This document shows, piece after piece, positions 22,137-23,430 of a stretch of DNA of 23,430 nucleotides. The stretch spans positions 1 through 23,430 of the forward strand of contig JAHZKM010000064.1 in NCBI GenBank assembly GCA_022600395.1. Direction: 5' to 3'. A program made the translations under genes and the position numbers. This DNA is from Pseudomonadota bacterium. Lineage in GTDB: Bacteria; Pseudomonadota; Gammaproteobacteria; PS1; Pseudothioglobaceae. A model generated the notes under the pieces. It did not search any database, had not been told where the DNA came from, and was given only the letters and a program-made list of their open reading frames with translations. Every line of letters starts with the position of its first letter. Position 1 is the stretch's first letter.

Positions 22137-23376
22137 AAGCCTTAAGATGGTTAATTCGAATCGATGCACTTGGGTGTGAATCATGAAAAGCAGAGTAGAG
22201 TTTATCGGGAGTAAGTGTTGAGGCGTTATCACGATAAAGTTTAACCAAGCTTGATACCAAATCCTCAGCATGCGTATGTTTGGCAGCAAAAGCATCTGCC
22301 TCAAATTCGTGCTTGCGTGACAGTGCGTTACTAATTGGTGCAATAAAAAAGCTAAATACTGGAATTACCAGCATAAACAAAACAAGCGCTGTATGGTTAG
22401 ATGGATTTTCAATACCTAGTCCGTTAAAAAACCATAGCTGGGTGATTAAGTATCCAAGAAGAGCCAAGCCGAGTAGTGAAATAGTAAACGAAGAAATCAT
22501 ATGCTTGCGAATATGCTTATGATGGAAATGCCCCAATTCATGCGCCAAAATTGCCTCTACTTCTTTATCTTCCATGCCTTCTAGAAGCGTGTCAAAAAAC
22601 ACAATGCGTTTGTTTTTGCCAATACCGGTAAAGTAGGCATTACCATGAGAAGAGCGCTTAGAGCCGTCCATCACAAAAACACCATCACTCTTAAAACCAG
22701 TGCGTGTTAATAGGTTGTCAATTTTTGCTTTAAGCTCAAGATTATCCAACGGTTTGAATTTGTTAAAAATAGGTGCAATATAACTTGGATAAAGCCAAAA
22801 CATTAATAATGAAAAACTTGTTAACACTATCCAAACATAAGCCCACCAAAACTCACCCATTTCGTTCATTAGCCACAAAATAGCGTAAACAAGCGGCAAA
22901 CCGATAATAAGCATCAAGATAAACTCTTTAAACAAATCTCCCGCAAAAGTTTTTATATTAGTTTTGTTAAATCCAAATCTTTCTTCGAGTACAAAAGTGC
23001 GATAAAGACTAAAAGGCAAATCAATCAAGCTGGCAATCATCATTAAGCTGATGACAAAGAGTACACCAGAACTTAGTGCATCTAAGCCTAAAGCTTGCCA
23101 AGCGCCATCAAGCCAATTAAGCCCGCCACCAAGTGTCCAAACAAGCAACACTATCGTAGAAAAGATAATCTCAAAATGATTAACAGTGAGCTTGGCTTGT
23201 GTATATTGCGCTGCTTTTTGATGTTGTTCTAATGTGATTTTTTCTTGAAATTCGCCAGGAACGCTATCAAATGATTTGACCACTGCTTTATCTTGGCGTA
23301 CGTTTAGCCATAGTAGGGTAATGACATAGCTTAGAGTCGCTACCAAAAAAACCAAAGTAAATAAATTAAATTCCAT
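22126..23376 (-). CDS. M48 family membrane metalloprotease (Ste24/CAAX-protease type)
   Basis: A 416-aa inner-membrane zinc protease of the Ste24p branch of M48, larger than HtpX (about 290 aa). It has several N-terminal helices (about 3-24, 68-85, 102-120, 150-172, 176-198), an RTFVLEERFGFNKT segment typical of the Ste24 family, the catalytic motif H279-E280-L-G-H283, two more helices (about 296-316, 330-348), and the third zinc ligand E359 in SRKHEFEADAFA. The C-terminal SAFHDSHPSASIRINHL is also conserved. Bacterial members probably degrade misfolded membrane proteins or process exported ones; CAAX substrates are not expected here. A strong GGGAGGAAC ribosome-binding site precedes ATG 23376. 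It is the first visible gene of the unit running through both cytochromes to DUF938. Confidence 0.95.
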   Translation of the reverse strand: MEFNLFTLVFLVATLSYVITLLWLNVRQDKAVVKSFDSVPGEFQEKITLEQHQKAAQYTQAKLTVNHFEIIFSTIVLLVWTLGGGLNWLDGAWQALGLDALSSGVLFVISLMMIASLIDLPFSLYRTFVLEERFGFNKTNIKTFAGDLFKEFILMLIIGLPLVYAILWLMNEMGEFWWAYVWIVLTSFSLLMFWLYPSYIAPIFNKFKPLDNLELKAKIDNLLTRTGFKSDGVFVMDGSKRSSHGNAYFTGIGKNKRIVFFDTLLEGMEDKEVEAILAHELGHFHHKHIRKHMISSFTISLLGLALLGYLITQLWFFNGLGIENPSNHTALVLFMLVIPVFSFFIAPISNALSRKHEFEADAFAAKHTHAEDLVSSLVKLYRDNASTLTPDKLYSAFHDSHPSASIRINHLKASES

Positions 23377-23430
23377 GTTCCTCCCAAGAATTAATGAATG
23401 AATATTAGCTATTTTACCGCCATTTTCAGA

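Noticed and set aside
22137..22343. Long 5' extension of the second cytochrome (open frame to 22343)
   Set aside because: The extension lies wholly inside the M48 protease coding region in another frame, and the signal peptide that should be N-terminal would sit in the middle of the product.

Overview
The window is a compact, AT-rich stretch of bacterial chromosome. It holds about 28 protein genes, one tRNA, almost no free intergenic space, and many 4-bp ATGA/GTGA start-stop overlaps. Gene content and order (mlaC-murA-hisG-hisD; lysS; cmk-rpsA-ihfB; M48 peptidase-cytochromes-rsgA) are those of a gammaproteobacterium. The low GC, streamlining, short-form HisG, DUF302 protein, periplasmic rhodanese/MBL protein and small c-type cytochromes suggest the SUP05/Thioglobus sulfur-oxidiser group or a related symbiont. 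That placement is inferred from the look of the proteins; no rRNA or sulfur-oxidation marker lies in the window.

Layout. 1-3688 (minus): mlaC, murA, hisG and the first 384 codons of hisD form one tight transcription unit. 3737-5709 (plus): uvrC and a 58-aa two-helix membrane protein. 5717-8438 (minus): uup (ABC-F), a stand-alone HAD phosphatase and an SMR transporter, all coupled by ATGA overlaps. 8501-14306 (plus): ccmH, yjbQ, a TPR gene, lysS, cmk, rpsA and ihfB. A near-consensus promoter lies inside cmk, the rpsA leader can fold as an H-type pseudoknot, and a strong terminator follows rpsA. 14378-14518: tRNA-Lys(UUU) with its own promoter and two tandem terminators. 14540-16598 (plus): a membrane protein of unknown function, a SlyD-type isomerase, a zinc-ribbon methyltransferase and a DUF423 membrane protein, ending in a bidirectional terminator. 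16652-18849: a divergent pair of exported proteins, an Asn-rich DUF302 protein (minus) and a rhodanese-metallo-beta-lactamase fusion (plus). 18873-23376 (minus): an M48/Ste24-type membrane protease, two tandem paralogous mini-cytochromes c, rsgA, a FemAB/GNAT-like protein and a DUF938 methyltransferase.

Most genes are housekeeping: histidine and peptidoglycan synthesis, outer-membrane lipid transport, DNA repair, lysyl-tRNA charging, the S1-IHF cluster and ribosome assembly. I see no mobile element, CRISPR array, phage or recognisable defence system. The items most worth a second look are the rhodanese/MBL protein that has lost the first zinc-binding motif, the two mini-cytochromes (one apparently started at CTG), the rpsA leader pseudoknot with its promoter in cmk, and the orphaned mlaC.
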